A stretch of DNA of 64,000 bases from JBCCTX01 sp964652565 (GTDB lineage Bacteria > Bacteroidota > Bacteroidia > J057): assembly GCA_964652565.1 (NCBI GenBank), contig CAZZEC010000001.1:1-64000 (forward strand). Direction: 5' to 3'. A program made the translations under genes and the position numbers. Shown here piece after piece: positions 25,424 through 33,867 of the stretch. Position 1 is the stretch's first letter. Each line of letters begins with the position of its first letter. The notes beneath the pieces were generated by a model that saw nothing but the letters and a program-made list of their open reading frames with translations, made no database searches and was not told the origin of the DNA.

Positions 25424-27556
25424 TCAAGAAGAAGGTGGAAGTAATTTGTTCAAAATATCAATTGCAGCGGATGAGATAGGGGTTCCTGGGTTAACAATAC
25501 TGAGTACTCCCTTTTGTATCAACATGTCATGATCATTTGGAGGAATAATTCCTCCAACTACGACTTTTATATCGGGTCTCCCCAGTTCCTTTAGCGATTG
25601 TATCAATTCTGGGATCAGCGTTTTATGTCCTGCGGCAAGGCTGGATATCCCTACAATATGCACATCATTCTCAACTGCTTGGCGAGCAGCTTCATCAGGC
25701 ATTTGAAAAAGAGGTCCTAAGTCTACATCGAATCCAATATCTGCAAATGCTGTAGCGATAATCTTTGCTCCTCTGTCATGTCCATCTTGTCCCATTTTTA
25801 CTATGAGTATTCTAGGTCGCCTTCCATCCCAATCTGCAAAGGTATCTGCCAAGTGTCTTGCTTGTTCATAGGTAGGATCGTTTTTCATCTTTTGGTCATA
25901 AACTCCACTGATTACTTGTGTAGAAGCCTGATATCTTCCAAATACTTCCTCGAGTGCATAAGATATTTCTCCTAGTGTGGCTCTTGTCTTTGCAGCTTCT
26001 ACAGCTATTTCTAACAAATTTTCGTTTGGAAGTCCTGCGCAGGTTTTCAATCTATTAAGTATATGTGCTACACGTTCGGGATCTCTTGATTCCTTTATTA
26101 CCTTCAATCGATTTATCTGAGATTTTTTAACCTCCTGATTATCAACCTCCAGTAATTCAAAATCCGGAGTTTGATCATTTTCAAAAGCATTCACTCCCAC
26201 CAGGATATCTTTACCGGCATCTAACCTGGCCTGTTTTTCAGCGGCTGATTCTTCGATTCGCAACTTTGGGATACCTGCCTCTATCGCTTTAGACATACCT
26301 CCATATGACTCTACTTCATCGATATGATCCCAGGCTTTAAGAATGAGGTCATTCGTAAGTTTCTCGAGGTAAAATGCCCCCCCCAGAGGATCAATTGCTT
26401 TACAAAGGTCTGTCTCGTATTGTAATATAAGTTGTGTATTCCTTGCAATTCTCGCTGAAAACGGGGTAGGGAGAGCAATGGCTTCATCGAAAGAATTAGT
26501 ATGCAGAGACTGTGTATGACCTAAAACAGCAGCTATAGCCTCTATACATGTTCGAGCAATATTATTGTAGGGATCTTGCTGTGTAAGACTGTATCCAGAT
26601 GTTTGACAATGAGCTCTTAATGAAAGGGATTTTGGGTTTTGGGGGTGAAATGAGTTGACAATATTTGCCCACATCACTCTTCCTGCTCTTAACTTTGCAA
26701 CTTCCATCATAAGATTCATTCCCGTTGCCCAAAAAAATGATATTCTCGGAGCAAAATCGTCTACCTTAAGTCCAGCATTTATACCTGTTCGTATGTATTC
26801 CCATCCATCAGCTAGGGTATAGGCAAGTTCAATATCTGCTGTAGCACCAGCCTCATGCATATGATATCCACTTACAGAAATAGTATTGAATTTAGGCATG
26901 TATTTGGAGGCATAAGAAAAAATATCACCTATAATCCTCATAGATTGTTCTGGAGGATATATATAGGTGTTTCTCACCATAAACTCTTTGAGAACATCAT
27001 TTTGAATAGTTCCTGTGAGAGCTGAAGCTTGAATACCTTGTTCTTCTGCTACTGCAATAAAAAATGCCATAATGGGTATAACAGCACCATTCATAGTCAT
27101 AGAAACTGAGGTTTTATCTAAGGGTATCCCCTCAAATAAGATTTTCATGTCTTCTATCGTATCAATGGCTACGCCGGCTTTCCCTACATCTCCCTCAACC
27201 CTGGGATGGTCTGAATCGTATCCTCTATGTGTGGCCAGATCAAATGCCACTGATAACCCTTTTTGACCGGCGGCAAGATTTTTTCTGTAGAATTCATTGG
27301 ATTCTTTTGCGGTTGAAAACCCAGCATATTGTCGTATAGTCCAGGGACGAGCTGTATACATGCTTGCATAAGGCCCTCTTAGGTAAGGAGGTATTCCAGC
27401 TCCGTATGATATGTGCGATATCTTCTGAAGATCCGCTGATGTATAAAAGGCAGATACAGGGATTCCTTCTGCCGTTTCCCAAACGGAGTTGGATATATCG
27501 AGCGTTTTCTTTTCATCATCCCTTCTGTCAATATGTTTGTTAAATATGGGTCTCAT
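25424..27556 (-). CDS. scpA: Methylmalonyl-CoA mutase, large (catalytic) subunit
   Basis: This enzyme interconverts methylmalonyl-CoA and succinyl-CoA with adenosylcobalamin, linking propionate, odd-chain fatty acid and branched amino-acid metabolism to the TCA cycle. The TIM-barrel substrate domain fills about 40-560, with the PYLRGPYASMY and RPWTIRQYAGF signature, STAKESN and SVAFDLATHRGYDSDHPRV. The C-terminal B12-binding domain (about 575-710) has the base-off motif GQDGHDRG, with H593 as the lower cobalt ligand, then GISSLAAGHKTL and VVVGGIIPP. The 710-residue length is typical. The small subunit gene lies 8 bp upstream on the same strand. No meaB chaperone or epimerase is nearby. Confidence 0.96.
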   Translation of the reverse strand: MRPIFNKHIDRRDDEKKTLDISNSVWETAEGIPVSAFYTSADLQKISHISYGAGIPPYLRGPYASMYTARPWTIRQYAGFSTAKESNEFYRKNLAAGQKGLSVAFDLATHRGYDSDHPRVEGDVGKAGVAIDTIEDMKILFEGIPLDKTSVSMTMNGAVIPIMAFFIAVAEEQGIQASALTGTIQNDVLKEFMVRNTYIYPPEQSMRIIGDIFSYASKYMPKFNTISVSGYHMHEAGATADIELAYTLADGWEYIRTGINAGLKVDDFAPRISFFWATGMNLMMEVAKLRAGRVMWANIVNSFHPQNPKSLSLRAHCQTSGYSLTQQDPYNNIARTCIEAIAAVLGHTQSLHTNSFDEAIALPTPFSARIARNTQLILQYETDLCKAIDPLGGAFYLEKLTNDLILKAWDHIDEVESYGGMSKAIEAGIPKLRIEESAAEKQARLDAGKDILVGVNAFENDQTPDFELLEVDNQEVKKSQINRLKVIKESRDPERVAHILNRLKTCAGLPNENLLEIAVEAAKTRATLGEISYALEEVFGRYQASTQVISGVYDQKMKNDPTYEQARHLADTFADWDGRRPRILIVKMGQDGHDRGAKIIATAFADIGFDVDLGPLFQMPDEAARQAVENDVHIVGISSLAAGHKTLIPELIQSLKELGRPDIKVVVGGIIPPNDHDMLIQKGVLSIVNPGTPISSAAIDILNKLLPPSS

Positions 27557-27564
27557 AATATGAT

Positions 27565-28833
27565 TTAAAATAATTGGGTAAGGACTTCCTCTGGAATGAT
27601 GACATCTTCTGGAGAATAGATAGAAACTCCTATTTTCTCCTTTTTCCCCTGACGATAGTGGGATGTTGATGCGTGTTTGAACCTCTCCAGTTGTTCCTGT
27701 AACCAGCCTTTTTCCCAGGCAATTCTGGTCCCCCCTTCTGTTTCAAGTGCATGAAAGAGTTCCCAACTCTGATTTATTATATGATCTGTCATAATTTCCA
27801 AATGGTAAGAACCAGCCCAAGGGTCTAAGACTTTATCAACATGTGATTCGTGGGTTAGTAATAGAGGAATGTTTCTGGCAATTCTTGTAGCAAATGAATC
27901 TACTGGCTGCTGAGCGCCAATATGAGGAAGTACACATATTTCCTGACAGCCTCCCCAAATACCAGATAATGCAGCAATGGTATTTCTAATTATATTATTG
28001 TGTATATCATAAGATGCCTGGTCCCTGTTGGCAGTATGTGCAACAAGATGTATTGCAGGATATGTCTCTACAGAGAGCTCCCTCATCAAAAGGTCATAAA
28101 GTATCCGTATAGCCCTTAATTTAGCTATTTCTAATAATAGCTGTGTACTTACTGATAAGTGAATAGTAAACGTATCACGGTTGAATATACCCAGTTTTTG
28201 CTTGTTTTTCTCTGTTTGTTCATAAAGATCTACTATACCTGACAATAGAACAGCTAATTGCAAACACATGGACCCTCCCTGTTCATAAACAAAACGGATA
28301 TCTATTCCATAGTTATTCTCCGCGTGGTGCAATGTATATTTATAGGCATGGATGAGAGGTTGGGTAGATGCAGGTATATCAAATGTTCGTGAAATGAGGT
28401 TCTGATATAGACCATAAGAAAGATAAAATCTATGATGTGGGACCTGAAGAATAGACGAAAAAAGCACAAGCCACTCATTATCAGAAGGAATAGTATTGCC
28501 TGTATACAGATAAAAAATATTCGAACCTTTATCTACTTCTGAGCCAAGGTACGCTAATACCGATGTTGGAAACTCGCAATTTAGGGGTATGATAGGATTG
28601 CCAATTCCGCTATTGGAGTGTTGTAGACTATGCAGTAATAGATTATTGCGATAGCTCATTGTATCCTGAAATGTATTCAGGTCATCTTTTGTGTAGAAAG
28701 GTTTCAAGGTAAACCCCTCTTCAGTTTTCCAATATACTGTTTCGGGATCCTTGCCTTTCAGTTCCAATTTTATTTTTTCCCACCATTCATCATTAGATAA
28801 TGGGGGAAATATGTTTTTTGATCTAAGTGTCAT
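27565..28833 (-). CDS. mutA: Methylmalonyl-CoA mutase, small subunit
   Basis: This is the non-catalytic partner of the large subunit in the heterodimeric bacterial mutase. The protein follows the same TIM-barrel plan as the large subunit: a WKTEEGFTLKPFY-type opening (about 34), HxGxQ in the barrel (HIGAQQPVDSFATRIARN), and DPWAGSYHLE near the end. It stops before a B12-binding domain. At 422 residues it is shorter than the classical 600-plus-residue MutA of actinobacteria, which retains a degenerate cobalamin domain; lack of that domain is common in Bacteroidota. It is translated just ahead of the large subunit with an 8-bp gap, so the two are coexpressed. No cobalamin riboswitch was recognised in the 71-bp gap upstream. 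Confidence 0.9.
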   Translation of the reverse strand: MTLRSKNIFPPLSNDEWWEKIKLELKGKDPETVYWKTEEGFTLKPFYTKDDLNTFQDTMSYRNNLLLHSLQHSNSGIGNPIIPLNCEFPTSVLAYLGSEVDKGSNIFYLYTGNTIPSDNEWLVLFSSILQVPHHRFYLSYGLYQNLISRTFDIPASTQPLIHAYKYTLHHAENNYGIDIRFVYEQGGSMCLQLAVLLSGIVDLYEQTEKNKQKLGIFNRDTFTIHLSVSTQLLLEIAKLRAIRILYDLLMRELSVETYPAIHLVAHTANRDQASYDIHNNIIRNTIAALSGIWGGCQEICVLPHIGAQQPVDSFATRIARNIPLLLTHESHVDKVLDPWAGSYHLEIMTDHIINQSWELFHALETEGGTRIAWEKGWLQEQLERFKHASTSHYRQGKKEKIGVSIYSPEDVIIPEEVLTQLF

Positions 28834-28904
28834 TGTCTATATTGTCCCTTGTTTAGAATCAAACTAAATATATATATTTACGTTTAGAACAGAAAAGTCT
28901 TAGT

Positions 28905-29249
28905 ATGATCATGAATCAAGAAATGGAGATAATCAAGTTGACTGATAGTGCAATTAAGGAGATAAAAACGTTGTTGGAAGCCCAATCTGAGGGGGAGCAG
29001 TTTTTAAGAGTAGGTGTAAAAGGCGGAGGTTGTGCAGGCCTCTCTTATATTATTGAATTTGATTCAAAAGGGGATGATGATATGGTTTTTGATTTTGAAG
29101 GAATACATGTACTGGTAGATAAAAAGCATGCATTGTACGTTTCAGGTATGGAAGTAGATTATCAACATGGCCTGAACGATAGGGGGTTCATCTTTAACAA
29201 TCCTAATGCTACAAGTACCTGCGGTTGCGGTACGTCTTTTTCTGCCTAA
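28905..29249 (+). CDS. A-type Fe-S cluster carrier (IscA/SufA/HesB family)
   Basis: A-type carriers receive or transfer Fe-S clusters during cofactor assembly. The 114-residue protein has the three conserved cysteines: one in GGGCAGLSY (about residue 46) and two in STCGCGTSF near the C-terminus (about 109 and 111). The family motifs LRVGVKGGGCAG and the FDFEGIHVLVD strand are intact. The first ATG at 28905 is used; ATGs at 28911 and 28923 are also in frame, and the latter (MEIIKLTDSAI) matches the usual family start equally well. No other isc or suf gene is adjacent. A strong terminator follows at 29274-29311, so it is probably a single-gene transcript. Confidence 0.92.
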   Translation: MIMNQEMEIIKLTDSAIKEIKTLLEAQSEGEQFLRVGVKGGGCAGLSYIIEFDSKGDDDMVFDFEGIHVLVDKKHALYVSGMEVDYQHGLNDRGFIFNNPNATSTCGCGTSFSA

Positions 29250-29273
29250 TGGTATAAGATATTTTTGCGTTAG

Positions 29274-29311
29274 TTAAGGTGCAGAACTATGTTTTGCGCC
29301 TTAATTTTTTT
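29274..29311 (+). terminator. Rho-independent terminator after the HesB-family gene
   Basis: TTAAGGTGC (29274-29282) pairs with GCGCCTTAA (29296-29304) over 9 bp with one T-G wobble and is followed by seven Ts. It lies 25 bp after the stop codon. A TATTTTTG sequence at 29260-29267 sits directly before it. Confidence 0.75.
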
Positions 29312-29372
29312 AATCCCTAACTTTAGCCTATAATGCATCAGGCATTCCTAATTATCATTTAAGCTATAGATA

Positions 29373-30044
29373 TTGTTAGATACATATAAACACAAAGGTA
29401 GTAGGAAGAGGCTTGTAGAACAGCTAAAGTCTAAGGGTATATCTCATGAGGCATTGTTGGATGCGATTGGGAAGATTCCGAGACATTATTTTGTAGACAG
29501 TGTACTGGAAGATGAGGCTTATGAAGATAAGGCACTTCCCATTGCTAGTTATCAGACAATAAGCCAACCATTTACAGTCGCATATCAAACTGAATTACTA
29601 GATCCTTTTCCCAAAATGAAAGTATTGGAGATAGGTACAGGTTCTGGTTATCAGGCTGCCATCTTATGTGAAATGGGCTGTAGATTATTTACGGTAGAAA
29701 TGGATCCCTTACTGCATCGGGAAGCTAAGCAACGTTTAGCGGATTTAGGGTTTCAACCCAAGATGTATTGTGGAGATGGCTCCCAGGGCTGGAAGAGGTA
29801 TCAACCCTATGACGGAATCATAGTAACTGCCGGTGGGCCCGATGTGCCGCTTGTAATGAAAGAACAATTGGAAATAGGAGGCAGGCTGGTAATGCCCGTA
29901 GGAGATTTGGACCAGCAATTTATGACATTGGTGATTAGAAAAAGCAAACAGGAATACGAAATTAGGAAGTATCATCCTTTTAAATTTGTTCCGCTAAGGG
30001 GTAGATTTGGTCATGAAAATGCAGATGAATTTTTTAATAAGTAA
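29373..30044 (+). CDS. pcm: Protein-L-isoaspartate O-methyltransferase
   Basis: PCMT repairs proteins by methylating isoaspartyl residues formed from Asn/Asp damage, using S-adenosylmethionine. The family landmarks are present: RHYFVDSVLEDEAYEDKALPI near 38-57, GQ-type motif TISQPFTVAYQTELL (about 61-75), the SAM loop VLEIGTGSGYQAAIL (about 84-98) and GDGSQGW (about 131-137). The 223-residue length fits. The start is TTG at 29373: an in-frame TAG lies two codons upstream (29367-29369) and the family start pattern xDTYKHKGxRKxLV begins exactly there. It heads a close plus-strand run with a hydrolase, holA and a DUF6886 gene (gaps of 18, 22 and 0 bp). Confidence 0.93.
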   Translation: MLDTYKHKGSRKRLVEQLKSKGISHEALLDAIGKIPRHYFVDSVLEDEAYEDKALPIASYQTISQPFTVAYQTELLDPFPKMKVLEIGTGSGYQAAILCEMGCRLFTVEMDPLLHREAKQRLADLGFQPKMYCGDGSQGWKRYQPYDGIIVTAGGPDVPLVMKEQLEIGGRLVMPVGDLDQQFMTLVIRKSKQEYEIRKYHPFKFVPLRGRFGHENADEFFNK

Positions 30045-30062
30045 ATAACAGAATATCAGTAG

Positions 30063-30899
30063 ATGAAGAAGGACTATTTGTACACGTCAAATTCAGGCTT
30101 TACCATACCGCTGACTCTATATGGAAAAGAAAATTTTAATACCAGACCCTGTATACTATTGCTCCATGGTCTTAAAGGATTCAAGGAATGGGGATTCTTT
30201 CCCTTTGTAGCGCAAACTCTGAACGAACATGGGTTTGATGTAATTGCGATGAATTTTTCTCATAATGGAATTCAAGGTCATGGAGAAGTGTTTACTGAAT
30301 TGGAATTATTTGAGCAGAATACTTTTTCCTTGGAGGTATCGGAAGCAAAGGAGATCATTAGGTTGATAAAGGAAACGGACTATTTTGGAGAGGCTCTTTC
30401 GCAACCATTGGGATTGTTGGGACATAGCAGGGGGGGAGGAATAGCTATATTAGCTGCCCATGACACTTTATATATCGATGCAGTCATTACATGGGGAGCT
30501 GTATCTACCTTTGATCGTTACAGTAAAGAGGTTCGCGATGAATGGAAGAAAAAGGGATATCTTGAAATTGTGAATTCCAGAACTGGGCAAGTACTTAAAG
30601 CTGGGAAAAAGATCCTGGAGGATATTGAACGTCATTCGAGGACAAGTTTGAACATCCTCGATGCAGTGAGTAATTTGGAAAAACCTTATTTAATCGTACA
30701 TGGATATGAAGACGAGACTGTTCCTATGTATGAAGCTGAGCAATTGAATATTTTTGCAGAATCATCGCTAACAACTTTTAGACTCATTCCAGATGCAGGG
30801 CATACATTTGGGGCTACTCACCCCTTTAATGGGAGTAATCCACAATTAGATCAAGTAATTGAGGTTTCACAGGCCTTTTTTAAAAAGCACTTAAACTAA
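30063..30899 (+). CDS. Alpha/beta hydrolase (dienelactone-hydrolase-like)
   Basis: This is a cytoplasmic hydrolase of the alpha/beta fold; no signal peptide is present. The oxyanion region PCILLLHGLKGFKEWGFFP (about 28-46) is followed by the nucleophile elbow GHSRGGG (Ser at about 122). The acid is probably in HGYEDETVP (about 216-224), and the histidine in DAGHTFGATHPF (about 255-266). The 278-residue length is usual for this group. The substrate is not predictable. It sits 18 bp after pcm and 22 bp before holA, a housekeeping run. Confidence 0.82.
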   Translation: MKKDYLYTSNSGFTIPLTLYGKENFNTRPCILLLHGLKGFKEWGFFPFVAQTLNEHGFDVIAMNFSHNGIQGHGEVFTELELFEQNTFSLEVSEAKEIIRLIKETDYFGEALSQPLGLLGHSRGGGIAILAAHDTLYIDAVITWGAVSTFDRYSKEVRDEWKKKGYLEIVNSRTGQVLKAGKKILEDIERHSRTSLNILDAVSNLEKPYLIVHGYEDETVPMYEAEQLNIFAESSLTTFRLIPDAGHTFGATHPFNGSNPQLDQVIEVSQAFFKKHLN

Positions 30900-30921
30900 T
30901 CAATGAGTTAATTTATCAGTC

Positions 30922-31932
30922 ATGCAATTCAATGAGATCCAGCAACAGGTTGCCAGTGGCGTTTTTGCTCCGGTGTATTATCTGCATGGAGAGGAGACCT
31001 ATTTTATTGATCGAATCGTAGAGATGTTAGAAACCTCTGTGATATCTGAAAGCGAAGCTGCTTTCAATCGCGAAGTTTTCTATGGAGCAGAGGCATCTAT
31101 ACCTTCCATATTAAATGCATGTCAGAGTTTTCCGGTAATGGCCGAGCGGAGATTAGTGTTGTTGAAAGAAGCACATCAAGTGAATAAAAAGGAGTGGGAA
31201 AGGTTAGTAAATTATCTCAAACGACCCGTCTCCACAACGGTATTGGTTATGGCCTTTAAAGGGAAACATACAGGGTTACCCAAGTCCGTAGTTACAGGAA
31301 TGTCAAAAGAATGTGTTACATTCTATGCCAAAAAATTATATGATAGGGATGTGCAGCAGTGGATTGAGGGATTGCTACAACAACATGCCATCAAGTATGA
31401 TCCGGGTATTCCTTTGATTTTAACGAGTAATTTGGGAATTAATCTTCACTTAATAGAGAATGAACTAAATAAGATGTTGATCTATCTCAGGGCTACTCAT
31501 CAACAGGCTTTAACAAAGGAGTTTGTATTTGAAATGATTAACGTTGACAAAGAGTTTAATGTATTTGAACTTATCCATGCATTAAGTATTAAAGACGAAT
31601 ACCGCGTTCATTTGATCATGGACAGGCTCACTCAGAATACAAAAATTAATCCTCCTATACTCACTATCAGTAACTTATTTAGATTTTATCACAATTTGGC
31701 AATTGTACATACTTTTAATCTCAGAGATCCCAATTCTATTAAAAATCAGTTAAACGTTAACTACTTTGCCGCTAAGGATTACGCAACGGCCAAACAGTAT
31801 TATTCTTTGTCAAAAATTTATAGAAATATTCAATTCGTTCATGAAGCAGATCAATCGTTAAAAGGAGTGATTAACACACAAATGGGGGAAAGACATGTAT
31901 TGAAAACACTTGCTTTGAAACTCTTACATTAA
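30922..31932 (+). CDS. holA: DNA polymerase III delta subunit
   Basis: The delta subunit opens the beta sliding clamp as part of the clamp-loader complex. The protein begins with the VYYLHGEETYFIDRIVEML motif (about 17-36), corresponding to the nucleotide-like fold lacking a functional Walker A. The middle carries the VMAERRLVLLKEA beta-interaction region (about 73-85). The C-terminal alpha-helical collar domain includes NVFELIHALSIKDE and PILTISNLFRFYHNL (about 215-255). The 336-residue length matches the family. Its stop codon is directly followed by the ATG of the next gene with no gap. Confidence 0.9.
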   Translation: MQFNEIQQQVASGVFAPVYYLHGEETYFIDRIVEMLETSVISESEAAFNREVFYGAEASIPSILNACQSFPVMAERRLVLLKEAHQVNKKEWERLVNYLKRPVSTTVLVMAFKGKHTGLPKSVVTGMSKECVTFYAKKLYDRDVQQWIEGLLQQHAIKYDPGIPLILTSNLGINLHLIENELNKMLIYLRATHQQALTKEFVFEMINVDKEFNVFELIHALSIKDEYRVHLIMDRLTQNTKINPPILTISNLFRFYHNLAIVHTFNLRDPNSIKNQLNVNYFAAKDYATAKQYYSLSKIYRNIQFVHEADQSLKGVINTQMGERHVLKTLALKLLH

Positions 31933-32451
31933 ATGAAATTACGCTTATTCCACTTTAGTGAAGAGGCAAATATTCCGATTTTTTACCCAAGACCTCATCA
32001 AACACTTCCCAATCCCAGTGTATGGGCTATTAGCAATAGCTATAGACAGAATTATTTATTTCCCAGAAATTGCCCCAGAATCGCCTATCATGTTACAAAA
32101 GATACATCAAAAAGTGATAGAGAACGCTTTATAGGGTATAGTGATGCCCATTATATATTGGTTATAGAATCCGGGTGGTGGGAGATACTTCAAAATACGA
32201 CGCTTTATGAATATGAATTTCCAATTGAATCTTTTCAGATACACAATGTACCAGCCGGATATTATATCAGTGAATATGAGGTGACGCCTATTGCTTGTAG
32301 AGAATTGCTAGACCTTCCCAATGAATTACTGAAGTTGGATGTAGAACTGAGAATTACGCCAACGCTACTCCCCTTATATCGCCAGGTAACTGAATCGAGC
32401 CTGAACTTTTCCATGATCAGGATGCGCAATGCAAAGGGTTTTCAGTTATAA
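31933..32451 (+). CDS. DUF6886-family protein
   Basis: This 172-residue cytoplasmic protein matches my memory of the uncharacterised DUF6886 family: it begins MKLRLFHFSEEANIPIFYPR, continues VWAIS and LFPRNCPRIAYHVT (about 31-56), and has VIESGWWE (about 77-84). The short FHFSEE and FPRxCPR motifs suggest a small ligand- or nucleic-acid-binding fold reminiscent of ADP-ribosyl-type or DarT-like alpha/beta proteins, but no catalytic residues can be assigned. It begins on the base after the holA stop codon, so its translation is probably coupled to holA. The convergent WG-repeat gene lies 188 bp away. Confidence 0.7.
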   Translation: MKLRLFHFSEEANIPIFYPRPHQTLPNPSVWAISNSYRQNYLFPRNCPRIAYHVTKDTSKSDRERFIGYSDAHYILVIESGWWEILQNTTLYEYEFPIESFQIHNVPAGYYISEYEVTPIACRELLDLPNELLKLDVELRITPTLLPLYRQVTESSLNFSMIRMRNAKGFQL

Positions 32452-32639
32452 AGCGCTGTTGGAGTAAGGCAATATCCTTGTTAGTGATTCGGATGGTTTC
32501 AACTGAATGAGGACATTTTCTTCTTCAGGGCTCATTCGATGGATGTACATCTGGCTAGAACATATATAGGTTTAACTTTTATTATCTAATTCCTAAACCT
32601 GAACTAAGTGGATGGATATATTTAAATATGTCGATTTAC

Positions 32640-33827
32640 TTATTTATCTTTGATCCAAATTACATTGCCAGCGGTATTGATATAGGCTAGGTGATCAAAA
32701 TATTGATTAAAACGTAAACCGAGCGTAACTAAGCACAACCCATCCTCAAAATATCCCACTCTTCGGAAGCCAGGTTCTACTATCCAATCTCCTTCGATAT
32801 TAATAAAACCCCAATCTCCTCCCTGTTTGACAGCAGCTAATCCTTCACTAAACCCTTTTGCATCCGTATAAATTGGGTTAATAATGAAATGTCCTGTACT
32901 ATCAATAAACCCCCATCGCCCTCCACTCGATTCCGTTAACGCTATATCTCTTGGGTAATCTGTTATGCGAGAAGGCTTCCCCCCAACTAATGCAGGACAA
33001 AGGCCGTTGCCAAACCGTCCTAATTGTTCAAACTGTGGCTCAAAAAGGATATTGCCATCTCTATCAATAAGGGAGTATTTAAATTCATCTCTAAGGTTAG
33101 TATTTTGGCCACGAAATTTTGAACTTATGACTGCGATATTATCATTGAAAGGTGCCACCATCCTAAATCTTTCATATTGTGGATTTCCATATACATCTAT
33201 ACATATCAAATTATAATTATCTGTCATGACCATGGCCAGGCTATCTTTGAAATCAACGGGAAATCGATAGGTAGGAGGTATTTGGAGTCTACCTTTTTTA
33301 TTGACATATCCCCATTTCCCTTCAATGTAGACAGCTGCAAGGCCTTCATCGGTAAATCTCCTGGCTGCCTGGATATTTAGATCGGAAATATGAGTGTTAC
33401 CTGTACTATCTATATATATCCATTCATTGGCTTCAGTGTAGACTGCAGCCAGGCCTTGGGAGAATCTATACCCTTCATGCATGACTTGAGAGATTTGGCT
33501 GTTGTTGTAAGGAAGAGCTCCATTGGGAGGGGAAAGATATACGGGGTTGATTACAATTGTCCCATCGGTGTTGATAAATCCCCACTTTCCATCAATAGGC
33601 ATATCATCTCCGTTAGGTGTACCGCCAATATTTACTGCTGCCAAACCATTTGAAAAGGGTAGGGCATAGGCAAATTGGTGGTTGATGATGAGACTACCAC
33701 TCTTATTGATAAAACCATAAAGGTTTCCTTCTCTTACAGGTAGCAGAGGATTACTTGATTCTGTAATACTTCCACACCCCACTCCCACCCATAGAATGAT
33801 GTATGTTATGTAATAATGTGTTTTCAT
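32640..33827 (-). CDS. WG-repeat lipoprotein
   Basis: The protein consists almost entirely of WG (KWGFI/KWGYV) repeats of about 40-50 residues, for example GKWGFINTDGTIVINPVY, GKWGYVNKKGRLQIPPTY, GRWGFIDSTGHFIINPIY and GDWGFINIEGDWIVEP, interspersed with SEGLAAV and DEGLAAV. WG repeats form small beta-modules of uncertain ligand. The start at 33827 gives a compact signal peptide ending GVGC, probably lipidated although the -3 residue is unusual; the ATG at 33857 would add ten residues. The gene follows radA on the same strand with a gap of 10-40 bp depending on the start. No mechanistic link to DNA repair is implied; the pairing may be only transcriptional. Confidence 0.78.
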   Translation of the reverse strand: MKTHYYITYIILWVGVGCGSITESSNPLLPVREGNLYGFINKSGSLIINHQFAYALPFSNGLAAVNIGGTPNGDDMPIDGKWGFINTDGTIVINPVYLSPPNGALPYNNSQISQVMHEGYRFSQGLAAVYTEANEWIYIDSTGNTHISDLNIQAARRFTDEGLAAVYIEGKWGYVNKKGRLQIPPTYRFPVDFKDSLAMVMTDNYNLICIDVYGNPQYERFRMVAPFNDNIAVISSKFRGQNTNLRDEFKYSLIDRDGNILFEPQFEQLGRFGNGLCPALVGGKPSRITDYPRDIALTESSGGRWGFIDSTGHFIINPIYTDAKGFSEGLAAVKQGGDWGFINIEGDWIVEPGFRRVGYFEDGLCLVTLGLRFNQYFDHLAYINTAGNVIWIKDK

Positions 33828-33867
33828 ACGAGGGATAATTTTCAGTTTTTTTCCCATTCAACAGCCT

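Noticed and set aside
28834..28904. Cobalamin riboswitch upstream of the mutase genes
   Set aside because: The gap is only 71 bp and AT-rich, with no B12-box-like sequence or room for the conserved core.
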